DNA of 64,000 nt. Origin: Candidatus Enterococcus testudinis (GTDB lineage Bacteria > Bacillota > Bacilli > Lactobacillales > Enterococcaceae). Shown one piece after another: positions 18,466 through 29,137 of the stretch; position 1 is the first letter of the stretch, and every line of letters begins with the position of its first letter. The translations under genes were made by a program, and so were the position numbers. The stretch lies in assembly GCF_002140915.1 (NCBI RefSeq), contig NZ_NGKU01000001.1:1039545-1103544 (forward strand), written 5' to 3'. Under the pieces are notes generated by a model that worked only from the letters and a program-made list of their open reading frames with translations, did no database searches and was not told the origin of the DNA.

Positions 18466-20701
18466 TTGATAGGTACCGGGTCGACCATAAATGTTGGGGA
18501 TGGTGCGACACTGGATGTGAAATCATCAGGGAATCCTCATTGAGATGCATATTACTATATTACGATCTATTTGGGTGCAGATACAAAATTAGCCGATAGC
18601 GATGGTGGAAACTTTTTGGTATCCTCTCTTGATACAACTGGAACTGGAGCTGTGATCTACTCAGGAGGGAAAGCAACGTTTACAGTAGGTGCAAAAGCAA
18701 CATTCGACATACAAACTGACGGTACCAAAGCCAAAAATATTATCCATTTTACAGGTATATCTACTTTCAAATTCAATGATGCAAAAAATATCAATATTCA
18801 ATTTAACTTGACGCCTATTGCTGGATCAGCATTAATTTATATGCCAAGAAATAGTTACTTCGAAATAGACGTACAGAAGGTCAACGCACGGACAACTGGA
18901 TCTGATATTGCCTCTGAGCCTTCCTATACTTGGACACCTATGTTCGATCTGAAAATACCTTATGTAGGTTCAGCGGTCACCAGTAGCAGTATTCAAGGAA
19001 TGTCCATGTATGAAGAAACATTGAATGAATTTATTGCTAAATTTGATACAGTTACCAAACAGGGTTTCAAAGACTATAATTTGAATATATTGATGCGGTA
19101 GATGTAGAATGTACCTCCTTAGCTACCGATGATAAAAACGCCGACGGATTACATATCGTCTCAAGAGTCGTATATAGTGTAGATGTAACTGTTAAAAGAA
19201 CTGAGTTGCCAAATGCATTTGTTAGAATTACAGATACGCCAGCATCTGGCGGTACTCAAGAAATCGATAATTCTGTATATCAGAAAATAACCACTCCAGT
19301 TGCTTTATCGATTGGTGACAATAGTGATTTTACGGATAATTTCACAATTGAAACGGATGATAGCGGCAATTTTTCTTTTGATTTAAATCAAGGATACGGT
19401 ATAAGCGAGAATTACTTCATGGCCAACAGTCGTATCCGATTGTATGCTTTTTACGGAGGAAAAGGCGCCTACGCCTATCAAAATGATGCACAAGAGGATG
19501 GTCAAATTGTCTTGGATGAAACTGGACCAACAGCAGAAACGAAGACATATTATCTAATCAAAAAAGACTCTTTTCCAGAAACGATCATGCCAGAACAGTT
19601 ACTAAATAATGTTGAAGATTCAAATCCACTAAATACTGGATTCACCTATGCTTTTGAAAATAGTACGGATAGAACAAAGGTGTTTGATACAGTAGGTGTT
19701 CAAACGGTGCCGATCTTAGTTTATGATGGTCTTGGCAATGTCTCGACGATCAATGCCAAAGTATCTGTTTATGAAACCACGCTAGTTATTACAGCTAAAG
19801 ATATTGGCCTTTCAAAAGAAACTCTGGGCACTATTTCTGAGACTGAGTTAACCGAATTGCTGCTGAATCACGGCAACCTTAAAGTGACGATTATTTCATT
19901 AGGGCAACTGGAAACATATGATAAACATCAGATCAAGGTCTCAAATCTTGATGAAATCAAGACGTTTATAGCTGGTGATAGTTTCGCAAATGGTGGTGAT
20001 GACGCTGTGCAATTTACTTTACCAGAAGGCATTAGTAACTTACACACTGCTGCGATTTCAATAGAAGTTACCTTGACTGTTATTGAAAACGATGGTGTGT
20101 TGGACACTGCCACAAACCCATTGAATCCAGAAATTCTAGCTCCTGCCACGGATACGGAAAGAGAAAACAGTCGAACTGGTGAAATCGGCGAATTGACATT
20201 AGACGATGTACCAAGTGTCTTCGATTTTTGCACAGTATCCTTTGACTATGGAATCAATATCTACTATGCAATCAATACAAACCCTCATTATGATAAACAA
20301 TGGATTCAAGTCACAGAGAAAGATCAGACCGGCTGGACAGTGAAAGCAAAGCGTTCCACATTTCACAATGAAACGGACACATTGGCAGAATCCAGTACAA
20401 TCCTTTATCTACCATTTGGAGAAGGGAATAGTACCAATGAGGAAGTCAAGGGAAGTCTATTCGTAAATAGTGCCAATTCGACTGCCAAGCTAGGTCAAAA
20501 AATTACCAGCAATGAGTCTAAAGTGTTTGGTACCAAAGAACATGCGGGAAATGCAAATGAATCACCTCAGTGAAATATTGGGATGCGACAGAAGTTGCTT
20601 TGCAAGTGAATGGCAATGATAGTCGTGTCGATATTTCTGATTGGGATGTACAATATGAATCAACGATTACTTGGTCGTTAGTAAGTGAAGCGATTGAATG
20701 A
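18466..20701 (+). pseudogene. WxL-domain surface protein, multiply disrupted
   Basis: Translation in three frames gives one large surface protein. GTGSTINVGDGATLDVKSSG (18472 onward) is followed by a TGA at 18541, then the same frame goes on to 19101. A frameshift near 19083 joins to YIDAVDVECTSLA... and a long frame to about 20570. A second frameshift there joins to KYWDATEVALQVNG and ends at 20701. The C-terminal region has the two WxL signatures, QTGWTVKAK and STITWSLV, which bind the protein non-covalently to peptidoglycan. The signal peptide and 5' end are missing. The N-terminal part resembles beta-helix adhesin modules. Clearly inactive unless the sequence has several errors. Confidence 0.8.
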
Positions 20702-20709
20702 TGATAGAT

Positions 20710-20748
20710 AATAAAGTGACATATAAAATAAAAACGCTTTATTTTTTT
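20710..20748 (+). terminator. Terminator after the WxL pseudogene
   Basis: Stem AATAAAG/CTTTATT followed by seven T. Confidence 0.6.
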
Positions 20749-20758
20749 GGACCTTATA

Positions 20759-20787
20759 TTGACAAGTACAAAAGACAAAGTTATAAT
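20759..20787 (+). promoter_or_regulatory. Consensus sigma-A promoter of the beta-glucoside operon
   Basis: TTGACA (20759-20764), 17-nt spacer, TATAAT (20782-20787): a perfect match, so control must come from the antitermination switch that follows. Confidence 0.9.
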
Positions 20788-20794
20788 CTGTCTT

Positions 20795-20877
20795 AGGATT
20801 GCTACTGAAAAGGCGAAACCGACTAAATATACACTGGGTTATTTATGCTTGGATTGTATATTTTTGTCGGTTTTTTT
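20795..20877 (+). promoter_or_regulatory. RAT antiterminator overlapping a terminator (switch 1)
   Basis: The RAT element (20795-20820) begins GGATTGCTACTG and ends GGCGAAACC, close to the LicT/SacY/BglG RNA-binding consensus. Its 3' side (AAACC) is also the left arm of a terminator: AAACCGAC (20816-20823) pairs with GTCGGTTT (20866-20873), extended by TAAATATAC/GTATATTT, then a T-run. Binding of the BglG-type protein would stabilise RAT and prevent termination. Confidence 0.88.
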
Positions 20878-20901
20878 GTCTGTATGAAAGGGAGTGTAAC
20901 G

Positions 20902-21741
20902 ATGAAACCAATCACGATCTACAACAACAATGCTATCTTAGTCGATGACAATGGCACGGAATGTGTAGTGATTGGCAATGGTGTTGGATTTGGGGTAAAA
21001 GGTAGTGGTGTGATTGATGAAAGAAAAATCGACAAAAAATATATACTTGATAGTGAATTCACACAGAATAAGTTTGGAAACCTTATGGCAGGTATGGATG
21101 AAAGACATGTTATATTAACCGCAAAAATCATTGAAGAAGCTGAAAAAGATCTTGCTCGAACATTTGATCCAAGCATTTATTTATTTTTAGGAGATCATAT
21201 CAATTATGCCATCGAGAGAAATCATAAAGGTGAAGCAATCACCAATGATTTAATGTGGGAAATCAAGAAATATTATCCTAGAGAATTTGCTGCGGCAAAA
21301 CGGTCACTTCAGTTTATTGAACGTTCAGAAAAAATCAGATTTATTGAAGACGAAGCGGGTTTTATCGCATTACATTTTGTAAACGCTAGCTCAGGTTCAA
21401 GATACAAAAATGAAACGATTTTTACGACAAAGGTTATTGGAGAAATCGTTCAAATCGTCGAATACGATTACGGAATGAAGCTAGATGATACTTCGATGAA
21501 TTATGACCGTTTTTTAACGCACATACGTTACTTTGTGAGTCGGATTTTTTCGAAAAGCAAAGAAGTCAAAGATGAGTCAGATCTGTTGCAACATGTAAAA
21601 TCATTGTATCCGAAAGCTTATCAAACGGGTTTGAAAATCAAAAAGCATATCGATGGACAGTACAAAGTCAAAATCACGGATTCGGAACTATTGTACTTTG
21701 TTATTCATATTAATCGCGTGACTACCAGAGAATTAACTTGA
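20902..21741 (+). CDS. licT: BglG/LicT-family transcriptional antiterminator
   Basis: A 279-residue protein: N-terminal CAT RNA-binding domain (residues 1-58, YNNNAILVDDNGTECVVIGN, GVGFGVKGSG), then PRD1 (about 70-170) and PRD2 (about 175-279) with conserved His residues in GDHINYAI and THIRYFVSR. ATG 20902 follows AAAGGGAG. PTS phosphorylation of the PRDs sets activity: the local EIIBCA inhibits without substrate, HPr activates. It controls the RAT in its own leader and the one before the PTS gene. Confidence 0.9.
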   Translation: MKPITIYNNNAILVDDNGTECVVIGNGVGFGVKGSGVIDERKIDKKYILDSEFTQNKFGNLMAGMDERHVILTAKIIEEAEKDLARTFDPSIYLFLGDHINYAIERNHKGEAITNDLMWEIKKYYPREFAAAKRSLQFIERSEKIRFIEDEAGFIALHFVNASSGSRYKNETIFTTKVIGEIVQIVEYDYGMKLDDTSMNYDRFLTHIRYFVSRIFSKSKEVKDESDLLQHVKSLYPKAYQTGLKIKKHIDGQYKVKITDSELLYFVIHINRVTTRELT

Positions 21742-21818
21742 AAGTTTTGTTACCGCATGGGCAAGACCAAATAAAAGTTGATGGCAAATCTGCCTCAATT
21801 TTTATTTGGTCTGTTTTT
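21742..21818 (+). promoter_or_regulatory. RAT antiterminator overlapping a terminator (switch 2)
   Basis: A second RAT-like element (21742-21768; TTTTGTTACCGCATGGGCAAGACC minus a few ends) lies between the antiterminator and PTS genes. Its 3' end overlaps a terminator whose arms are AGACCAAATAAAA (from 21764) and TTTTTATTTGGTCT (to 21812), then a T-run. It is more diverged than switch 1. Confidence 0.8.
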
Positions 21819-21838
21819 ATTATTGAAGGAGGATAATG

Positions 21839-23725
21839 ATGAAAAAATATCAAGAATTAGCAGAAAATATTATCGGAAATATTGGGGGATTAGACAACAT
21901 TGAATCAGTTACAAATTGTATGACAAGATTAAGGTTTGTTTTAAAAGACAATAAAAAAGTAAATGAAGACGACCTTAAAGCAACACCTGGCGTACAGGGG
22001 ACTGCTTTTAAAGGTGGACAATATCAAGTGATCATTGGGACAGATGTTGCGAACGTAACAGAAGAAATCAATAAAATGGGCAAGTTTACACCTACTGATG
22101 ATCAATCAAATAATCATAATGATGAAAGAGTCATTAATCGGGTTTTAGGTGCAATTACGTCTATTTTCCAACCAATTATACCGGCAATCTGTGGAGCGGG
22201 TATGTTGAAAGCAGTGCTAGCGTTACTGGTATTTTTAAACGTATTGAATGTAGAAGCGCAAACCTATCAACTATTGGCTTTGTTGGCTGATTCTGCGTTT
22301 TACTTTTTACCTATTATGTTGGCTGTGACCAGTGCGCAGTATTTCAAAGCCAATCCATTTTATGCTGCTGTTTTAGGTGCGATGTTGATCCATCCGACAT
22401 TTGCAGCGATGGTTGCATCGGGTGAACCAATCTCTTTTGCAGGTATTTCTGTTCGTGCAGTATCCTATGGGTCAGCTGTCGTACCGCCTATTTTGATTAT
22501 TTGGGCAATGGCGCATATCGAACGGTTGGCAAAGAAAATTTCACCAGATCCAGTGAAGATTTTCCTTGTACCACTGCTTGTCTTTCTTGTAACTGCACCA
22601 CTTGCTTGGAGTATCATTGGTCCTTTAGGTGCTTTGGTCGGAGATGTTTTACTCGTTGTATTTGAGTTCTTCAATAACCAAGCGCGTTGGGTACTGCCGG
22701 TATTGATGGGTGCCTTTACACCGTTCTTTGTCATGACAGGAATGCATTATAGCTTTATGCCTGTGCAATTAGCGCAGTATGCTACGTTAGGGTATGGTAC
22801 ATTACTCGGTCCTGGTATGTTGGCTTCAAACATTGCCCAATCGGGAGCTTCATTAGCAGTAGCATTGAAAACGAAAGACAAAACAATGAAACAAACTGCT
22901 TTTTCTGCAAGTACGACTGCACTTTTTGGTATTACAGAACCTGCTTTATATGGTGTAACAATGAAATTACGGACCCCTTTATGGGTTGTGATTGCCTCTG
23001 GTGGTGTGGCAGGACTATGGGCAGGATTAACAAATATGCGTACCTACGCGTCTGCTACTGCAGGGATTTTGGCACTGCCAGTATATTTAACTGATGATAT
23101 ATCCAATATCATTAATGCAGTAATTTGTATCGTGATTGCCTTTGCAATGTCTTTTGTTCTAACAATGTTTTTCGTTAATGCAGAAGGAAAAGAAAAAATG
23201 ATTCCTGCAGAACAAAATGAACCAGCGATATCCATTTCGAGTAATGATTCAGTTCAACCTTTACGGACCCCTTTGAAAATAATCAGCCCATTGGTCGGAG
23301 CGCGTATAGCTGCAAGTGATATCCCAGATAGTGTTTTTGCAAATGAAATCATGGGTCGAACAATTGCAATCAATCCCGAAGTTGGTCAAGTGATTGCACC
23401 GTTTGATGGAGAAGTTGTCACTATTTTCCCGACAGGACACGCGATAGGTATAAAAAATGAGCAAGGTGTAGAGCTGCTTGTTCATATCGGCATCGATACA
23501 GTTGAATTGGATGGCGAAGGGTATACAGCTTATGTTAAAGCTGGTGATACCTTTAAACAAGGTGATGTATTGGTCCAATTTGATCAAGAGTTTATTCAAG
23601 GTAAAGGCTATTCAACAATCACACCCGTGGTAGTGACGAATACAGCTGATTTTACAGATGTGATCGTACATCAGGAGAATGAGCATGTTAAACAAGGTGA
23701 TTTGTTACTTTCAATTTTTCAGTAA
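21839..23725 (+). CDS. bglP: Beta-glucoside PTS permease EIIBCA
   Basis: A 628-residue three-domain PTS protein: EIIB (1-90, phospho-Cys27 in SVTNCMTRL), EIIC (about 105-455; ITEPALYGV near 365) and EIIA (about 480-628, phospho-His about 549 in LLVHIGIDTVELDGEG). It imports and phosphorylates aryl-beta-glucosides or cellobiose-like sugars and signals to the antiterminator. Two ATGs lie in tandem; the second (21839) is 6 nt from AAGGAGG. It is followed 15 bp later by a GH1 enzyme. Confidence 0.93.
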   Translation: MKKYQELAENIIGNIGGLDNIESVTNCMTRLRFVLKDNKKVNEDDLKATPGVQGTAFKGGQYQVIIGTDVANVTEEINKMGKFTPTDDQSNNHNDERVINRVLGAITSIFQPIIPAICGAGMLKAVLALLVFLNVLNVEAQTYQLLALLADSAFYFLPIMLAVTSAQYFKANPFYAAVLGAMLIHPTFAAMVASGEPISFAGISVRAVSYGSAVVPPILIIWAMAHIERLAKKISPDPVKIFLVPLLVFLVTAPLAWSIIGPLGALVGDVLLVVFEFFNNQARWVLPVLMGAFTPFFVMTGMHYSFMPVQLAQYATLGYGTLLGPGMLASNIAQSGASLAVALKTKDKTMKQTAFSASTTALFGITEPALYGVTMKLRTPLWVVIASGGVAGLWAGLTNMRTYASATAGILALPVYLTDDISNIINAVICIVIAFAMSFVLTMFFVNAEGKEKMIPAEQNEPAISISSNDSVQPLRTPLKIISPLVGARIAASDIPDSVFANEIMGRTIAINPEVGQVIAPFDGEVVTIFPTGHAIGIKNEQGVELLVHIGIDTVELDGEGYTAYVKAGDTFKQGDVLVQFDQEFIQGKGYSTITPVVVTNTADFTDVIVHQENEHVKQGDLLLSIFQ

Positions 23726-25144
<1,419 letters not shown>

Positions 25145-25211
25145 GAGAGAATCGGTAAAATAGGACAAATATTAGATAGTGAGTTAATGCAACTTACATT
25201 CCAATAACTAA

Positions 25212-25228
25212 ATAACAATTTGTTTACA
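25212..25228 (-). promoter_or_regulatory. Candidate WalR (VicR) box
   Basis: On the minus strand it reads TGTAAA-N5-TGTTAT, matching the WalR consensus TGTWAH-N5-TGTWAH. It lies about 110 bp before a PcsB-like hydrolase, a classical WalR target. A TATAAA at 25305-25310 is a candidate -10. Confidence 0.6.
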
Positions 25229-25336
25229 AAGAGATAACATCTGTTTGCAGTGAGATGATTTTCTATCGATTATGCCCACAAACGATATGTTTTCAATTAT
25301 CCTGTATAAAGTGAGTAAAAGGAAAAAGGAGAACAT

Positions 25337-26668
25337 ATGAAAAAGACGATCGCATTTGCCGGTTCCTTGATCTTGTTTGGTTTGCCAGTGGTTGGGCAAG
25401 CAGAAGAAACAGTCGATCAAAAAATCCAGCAGCAAACTGAACGTATCAATGATATCAAAGGACAATCATCCTCTATCGAAGCATATAAACAAGAGACGGA
25501 AGCAGAAATCAAACAAATCGAGGCAGAAATTGCCGCGCTGTTTGAGGAAAAATCAACAACAGAGCAGCAAGTCAACAAGATTGTACTTGACATTCAGGAT
25601 TTGGAAGAGAAAATTGCCAAGCGAACGGAAACGTTAGCTAATCAAGCCCGTGATATTCAAGTGTCAGAACCTTCAAGCAATATGATGGAATCACTTTTGG
25701 CAGCAGAATCTTTTGGAGAAGTGATCCAAAGAGCGATTGCTTCAGTGACAATCATGAATGCCAGCAATAGTATTGTTGAACAACAGCAACAAGACATTGA
25801 GACCAGTCAAGTCTTAGAAAAAGACTTAACTGAAAAACTAGAAGAAATCGATGCCAATACCCAAACTGTTGAGAAAAAACAAACCGAGTTGGCAGATATT
25901 CATTTGAATCAAGAAGTAGAGTTGGCGGCTTTAGCCATTTCATTGAATGAAGAAGAAGAGAAGAAAGGCGACTTAGAAAAAGAGAAAGCAGAAGCAGAGC
26001 GCAAACGGGAAGCGGCTTTGAAACAAAAAGCTGAAGAAGAAGCATTGGCGCAACAAGCAAAAGCAGCAGCCGAAGCTGAAGTAGAAAAACAAGCTGTCGC
26101 AAAAGCCGAAGCCAAAAATATTGCAGCAAAACAAGAGGCGAACCAAACAAACGCGGATGTGTCAAAAACGGAAACAACTACAGTCACAGCTTCGGCTTCT
26201 TCTATTGTTACACCTGACGAAGCTGTCGAAGAAGTATCCTCAGATAAATCTGATACGCCTGCGACTACCAGTGGCTGGTCAATGCCTGTCGACGCTGTGC
26301 ATGTGTCAAGTCGATTTGGTTATCGGACTGACCCAACTGGATCTTCTGGAAATCAGCACAACGGCATTGATTTCACTGGCGCCAGCGGCACACCTATCTA
26401 TGCAATACAAGCAGGAGAGGTCGTTGAAGCGGGGTACGGACCCTCTACAGGAAATTATGTCATCATCAAACATAGCAACGGTATCTATAGCTACTATATG
26501 CATTTCAATAGTCTACCAGCCGTTTCTGTTGGGCAAAGTGTTTCTGCCCGTCAATATATCGGCGGAATGGGTACAACTGGAAATTCAACAGGTGTTCATT
26601 TGCACTTAGGTATGGCCACAGGTCTTTGGTCCGGGTTCTTTGATCCAGCCAGTGAATTAGGTATCTAA
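25337..26668 (+). CDS. PcsB/M23-type peptidoglycan hydrolase with coiled coil
   Basis: A 443-residue secreted protein. The signal peptide ends near VGQAEE (residue 24). A long coiled coil (about 28-230) is followed by an Ala/Glu/Lys-rich linker and a C-terminal LytM/M23 domain (about 315-443). Zinc ligands are visible: H341 and D345 in HNGIDF, and H421/H423 in VHLHLG. The domain order matches division-linked endopeptidases activated through FtsEX (PcsB, CwlO/EnvC type). A WalR-like box upstream fits. A single-gene unit closed by a strong terminator. Confidence 0.87.
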   Translation: MKKTIAFAGSLILFGLPVVGQAEETVDQKIQQQTERINDIKGQSSSIEAYKQETEAEIKQIEAEIAALFEEKSTTEQQVNKIVLDIQDLEEKIAKRTETLANQARDIQVSEPSSNMMESLLAAESFGEVIQRAIASVTIMNASNSIVEQQQQDIETSQVLEKDLTEKLEEIDANTQTVEKKQTELADIHLNQEVELAALAISLNEEEEKKGDLEKEKAEAERKREAALKQKAEEEALAQQAKAAAEAEVEKQAVAKAEAKNIAAKQEANQTNADVSKTETTTVTASASSIVTPDEAVEEVSSDKSDTPATTSGWSMPVDAVHVSSRFGYRTDPTGSSGNQHNGIDFTGASGTPIYAIQAGEVVEAGYGPSTGNYVIIKHSNGIYSYYMHFNSLPAVSVGQSVSARQYIGGMGTTGNSTGVHLHLGMATGLWSGFFDPASELGI

Positions 26669-26920
26669 CATACAAAAAAAACAGCCTCTCTCAATAATTT
26701 TTGAGAGGGCTGTTTGGTTTTGTTCATTCGCATATTGAGGGTAATTCAAATAAATCAATACCAATGAAACAACCAATAAAATAAAGCCAATCACACCTAA
26801 GGGGATGACAGGTCCATTCCAAGCAGGTTTATTGGCAAATGCTCGTATACGAAAAATAATACTTGCTAGTCCTAGAAAAATGACGCTAGCAGCAAAAATA
26901 ATGATTGCAATGGTTAACAT
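26657..26920 (-). CDS. Small membrane protein with two TM segments
   Basis: An 87-residue protein with TM segments at about 1-24 and 38-60 (IPLGVIGFILLVVSLVLIYL). GAGGAG precedes the ATG by 9 nt. Its last 20 or so codons overlap the terminator of the convergent hydrolase gene. No family recognised. Confidence 0.65.
   Translation of the reverse strand: MLTIAIIIFAASVIFLGLASIIFRIRAFANKPAWNGPVIPLGVIGFILLVVSLVLIYLNYPQYANEQNQTALSKIIERGCFFCMLDT
26681..26713. terminator. Bidirectional terminator
   Basis: Stem ACAGCCTCTCTCAA/TTGAGAGGGCTGT with a 6-nt loop, A-run before and T-rich after. The minus-strand gene at 26657-26920 reads through it. Confidence 0.85.
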
Positions 26921-27034
26921 AAGTTTTTTCTCCTCATCAATTTGGGTTTGTGTAATTTATAGTAACACGAAAAATGACCAAATCAAGGAGATGACAAAAG
27001 CGTTCGTTCAAACCATATTTGATGTAAGTTAGAT

Positions 27035-27283
27035 TTATAGGAAAACGTATAACAAAATAAAAATGTATACAAGGCAATCACCCAGCAACGGCCATAATAC
27101 TCTCTTAGTGCTTTTAGAAAACAAAAAACAGTCAATCGCAAACAACACAATCACTGTTGGCAATGCGTAAGTCCATGATGGCTGTTGCCAGATGATATAA
27201 ATGAAATTTCCTATGAGTGCACAAAGATACGCTATATAAGCAAGTCGATATTTTTTTGGCATATACCGAAGATTTCCTAGCAT
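27035..27283 (-). CDS. Small membrane protein with about three TM segments
   Basis: An 82-residue hydrophobic protein (LAYIAYLCALIGNFIYIIW; YALPTVIVLFAIDCFLF; LLGDCLVYIFILLYVFL). AGGAAGG lies about 10 nt before the ATG. Function unknown. Confidence 0.6.
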   Translation of the reverse strand: MLGNLRYMPKKYRLAYIAYLCALIGNFIYIIWQQPSWTYALPTVIVLFAIDCFLFSKSTKRVLWPLLGDCLVYIFILLYVFL

Positions 27284-27387
27284 GTAGTCACAACCTTCCT
27301 AAAGAATTTTCTACATCCTATCACGTATTTAATGCCAAGACAATAAAAAAATGACCAATCAGTGATTGATCATCGGTTTTCTTCAGG

Positions 27388-27756
27388 TTAACGCCAAAAC
27401 GTTGTCACTTCGGATTTGTCTTCCAAATTAAAGGCAATCATTTTAAAAATCATATCTTCATTGATGGCTTCGGTCCATTTAATACGAATAATATTCTCGG
27501 TATAACTGTAACCCGCATCTTCAATCTCAGAAGTGAATTGATTTAAACATGGTGTTTCTGGTGAAACAGCAAAATGTTGTTTCGACACACTAATACCCAA
27601 AATAAACGTTTGATGATGTGTAAACATGGGTTGGCCCCACTTGATGACAGGAATTAGATCAGGAAATTCTTGTAGTATATGTGTAAATAATGTGCGTAGT
27701 TTATTTTGTTTGTCTTCATCGGTGATTTTAGCAAGAAATGGTTCTAACGCATCCAT
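27388..27756 (-). CDS. DUF1801 (YdhG-like) protein
   Basis: A 122-residue cytoplasmic protein: LIPVIKWGQPMFTHHQTFILGIS, HFAVSPE and the C-terminal TENIIRIKWTEAINEDMI are the pattern of YdhG/DUF1801 proteins (frataxin-like fold; an iron-handling role has been proposed for Bacillus YdhG). The start is moved from 27774 to 27756 because AAGGGAG sits just upstream of that ATG. Confidence 0.75.
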   Translation of the reverse strand: MDALEPFLAKITDEDKQNKLRTLFTHILQEFPDLIPVIKWGQPMFTHHQTFILGISVSKQHFAVSPETPCLNQFTSEIEDAGYSYTENIIRIKWTEAINEDMIFKMIAFNLEDKSEVTTFWR

Positions 27757-27851
27757 TGGAAAGTCTCCCTTCATTTCTTTATATGACTAGAGTGTATGTT
27801 GAAACGATAAAAAAGGCAATGAGAACGCATGTTATCAACGGGATGTGTGTC

Positions 27852-28427
27852 TCATCTTGATTTTTTATTCGAGAGATAGCCTTGAATCAAGAAATTTTCT
27901 CGATGATAAAGATCAATCGTTTGTATCTGTTGTAAGGCAATCGTTTGCTTCTGATGCCAAGTATAGTCCTCAAAATCCAACAAATGTAAGACAATATTTT
28001 CGGTATCTAAAAGGGCGATTTTCCCTGTGAATACTTGATCTTCGTAGGTAAGAATGTTGATGATCTGACTTTTTTGCAAAAGCTGATTGAATAGCTCGTA
28101 AATCGTGTCAAAAGTATGTTCATTCATTTGTGCTTCAAGCTGATAGGGATCGAAGAGACCATGCTGCTGGTTATAATCGATATAGTAAGCAAACGCATCA
28201 AGATAGGCCGTGTGTTCCTTCAATAAAGTAATATCATGGACCTTTCTCAGTTGAATACTTTCAAGTGACCCAGTCAAATTGATGGAATTGAAAATAAAAT
28301 AATCTTGGTCAAGCGGTTGAATAATAAATCCCACAGAGAAATAGGGATCAACGCTGCTATCGAGTTCAGCAGTATAACATTCTACTAATTTGTGTTCATA
28401 GCCGTCAAACGCAAATGTGTCTTCCAT
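27852..28427 (-). CDS. Conserved-looking protein of unknown function
   Basis: A 191-residue soluble protein starting MEDTFAFDGYEHKLVECY. AGAAGG lies 9 nt upstream of this ATG, which is preferred to an in-frame ATG 9 codons earlier. The C-terminal 50 residues (FTGKIALLDTENIVLHLLDF, then TIALQQIQTIDLY) have the strand pattern of an Sm-like barrel. No family recognised. Confidence 0.6.
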   Translation of the reverse strand: MEDTFAFDGYEHKLVECYTAELDSSVDPYFSVGFIIQPLDQDYFIFNSINLTGSLESIQLRKVHDITLLKEHTAYLDAFAYYIDYNQQHGLFDPYQLEAQMNEHTFDTIYELFNQLLQKSQIINILTYEDQVFTGKIALLDTENIVLHLLDFEDYTWHQKQTIALQQIQTIDLYHRENFLIQGYLSNKKSR

Positions 28428-28550
28428 ACGAAAAAGCCTTCTTTCTAAATGCAATCAAGGTATCGCGACCCTTCATTTCTAATAGAATAGCAAAAATTCC
28501 CACGAAATCAAGCATTCTAGAATAAATTCATCGATAGTAAAAGTAACCGA

Positions 28551-28600
28551 TTGCAATCAAATGAAAATATGGTAGAATATAACTTGTTCGAACAAGTTAT
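28551..28600 (+). promoter_or_regulatory. Promoter with overlapping GntR-type operator
   Basis: -35 TTGCAA (28551-28556), 16-nt spacer, -10 TAGAAT (28573-28578), directly followed by a perfect 22-bp palindrome (28579-28600; core AACTTGTTCGAACAAGTT). A palindrome at the transcription start is a classical repressor site. The GntR/UTRA gene at the end of this locus is the likely ligand. Confidence 0.75.
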
Positions 28601-28641
28601 CGACATAGCAAATGAATAGTTAAGTGAAAGGAGGGATACAG

Positions 28642-29136
28642 GTGAAAAGCAGCAAACCAATGGCCAATGAGGATAAACAACTAGTAGCCAAAAATAGTAT
28701 GCGCTTTAATCGGTTTTTGATTTTTCGATATGTTACCGCACTTTTTTTATTCGTCAATTTATATTGGGGCATATTAAGTTTAGTCCATTGGACGGTTGTT
28801 GGAATGATACCGATCGTATTGATGGTGATGGATGGATGTATTTTGGTTGAACAAACGCAAAAATACTGGCAGCAGTCAAATCGCTTGCAGGTCACAAAAT
28901 ATGTGTTTTGGATACAGACAGGGGTCAATGTCATGGGTGTGTTTCTTGTGTTGGTTGGCCAGCAGCAACGCATCGTACCGTTTGTGAATGAAACAGGTCG
29001 CTGGCTCTTGCTTATCATGTTTATGCTCGGTTTATTGATTTGTCTTTTTGTACAACGCAAGATTTGGTTGATCGAACATGATCGTGATAAATATTTAACT
29101 TATTTGAAAGCGTTTGAAGGATATGGAGGGAAATAA
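28642..29136 (+). CDS. Four-TM membrane protein co-encoded with EIIC
   Basis: A 164-residue protein with TM segments near 30-48, 55-72, 90-112 and 122-142. GTG 28642 has AAAGGAGGG at good distance. It ends one base before the EIIC start, so the two are coupled. No family name recognised; an accessory or chaperone for the PTS permease is possible. Confidence 0.65.
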   Translation: MKSSKPMANEDKQLVAKNSMRFNRFLIFRYVTALFLFVNLYWGILSLVHWTVVGMIPIVLMVMDGCILVEQTQKYWQQSNRLQVTKYVFWIQTGVNVMGVFLVLVGQQQRIVPFVNETGRWLLLIMFMLGLLICLFVQRKIWLIEHDRDKYLTYLKAFEGYGGK

Positions 29137-29137
29137 T

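Noticed and set aside
20518..20778. Minus-strand frame at the end of the WxL pseudogene
   Set aside because: Overlaps the promoter and terminator of the beta-glucoside operon and has no homology I recognise.
25752..26187. Leu- and Ala/Ser-rich antisense open frames in the hydrolase gene
   Set aside because: They mirror the Gln/Glu/Ala-rich coiled-coil and linker codons on the plus strand; no SD, no family.
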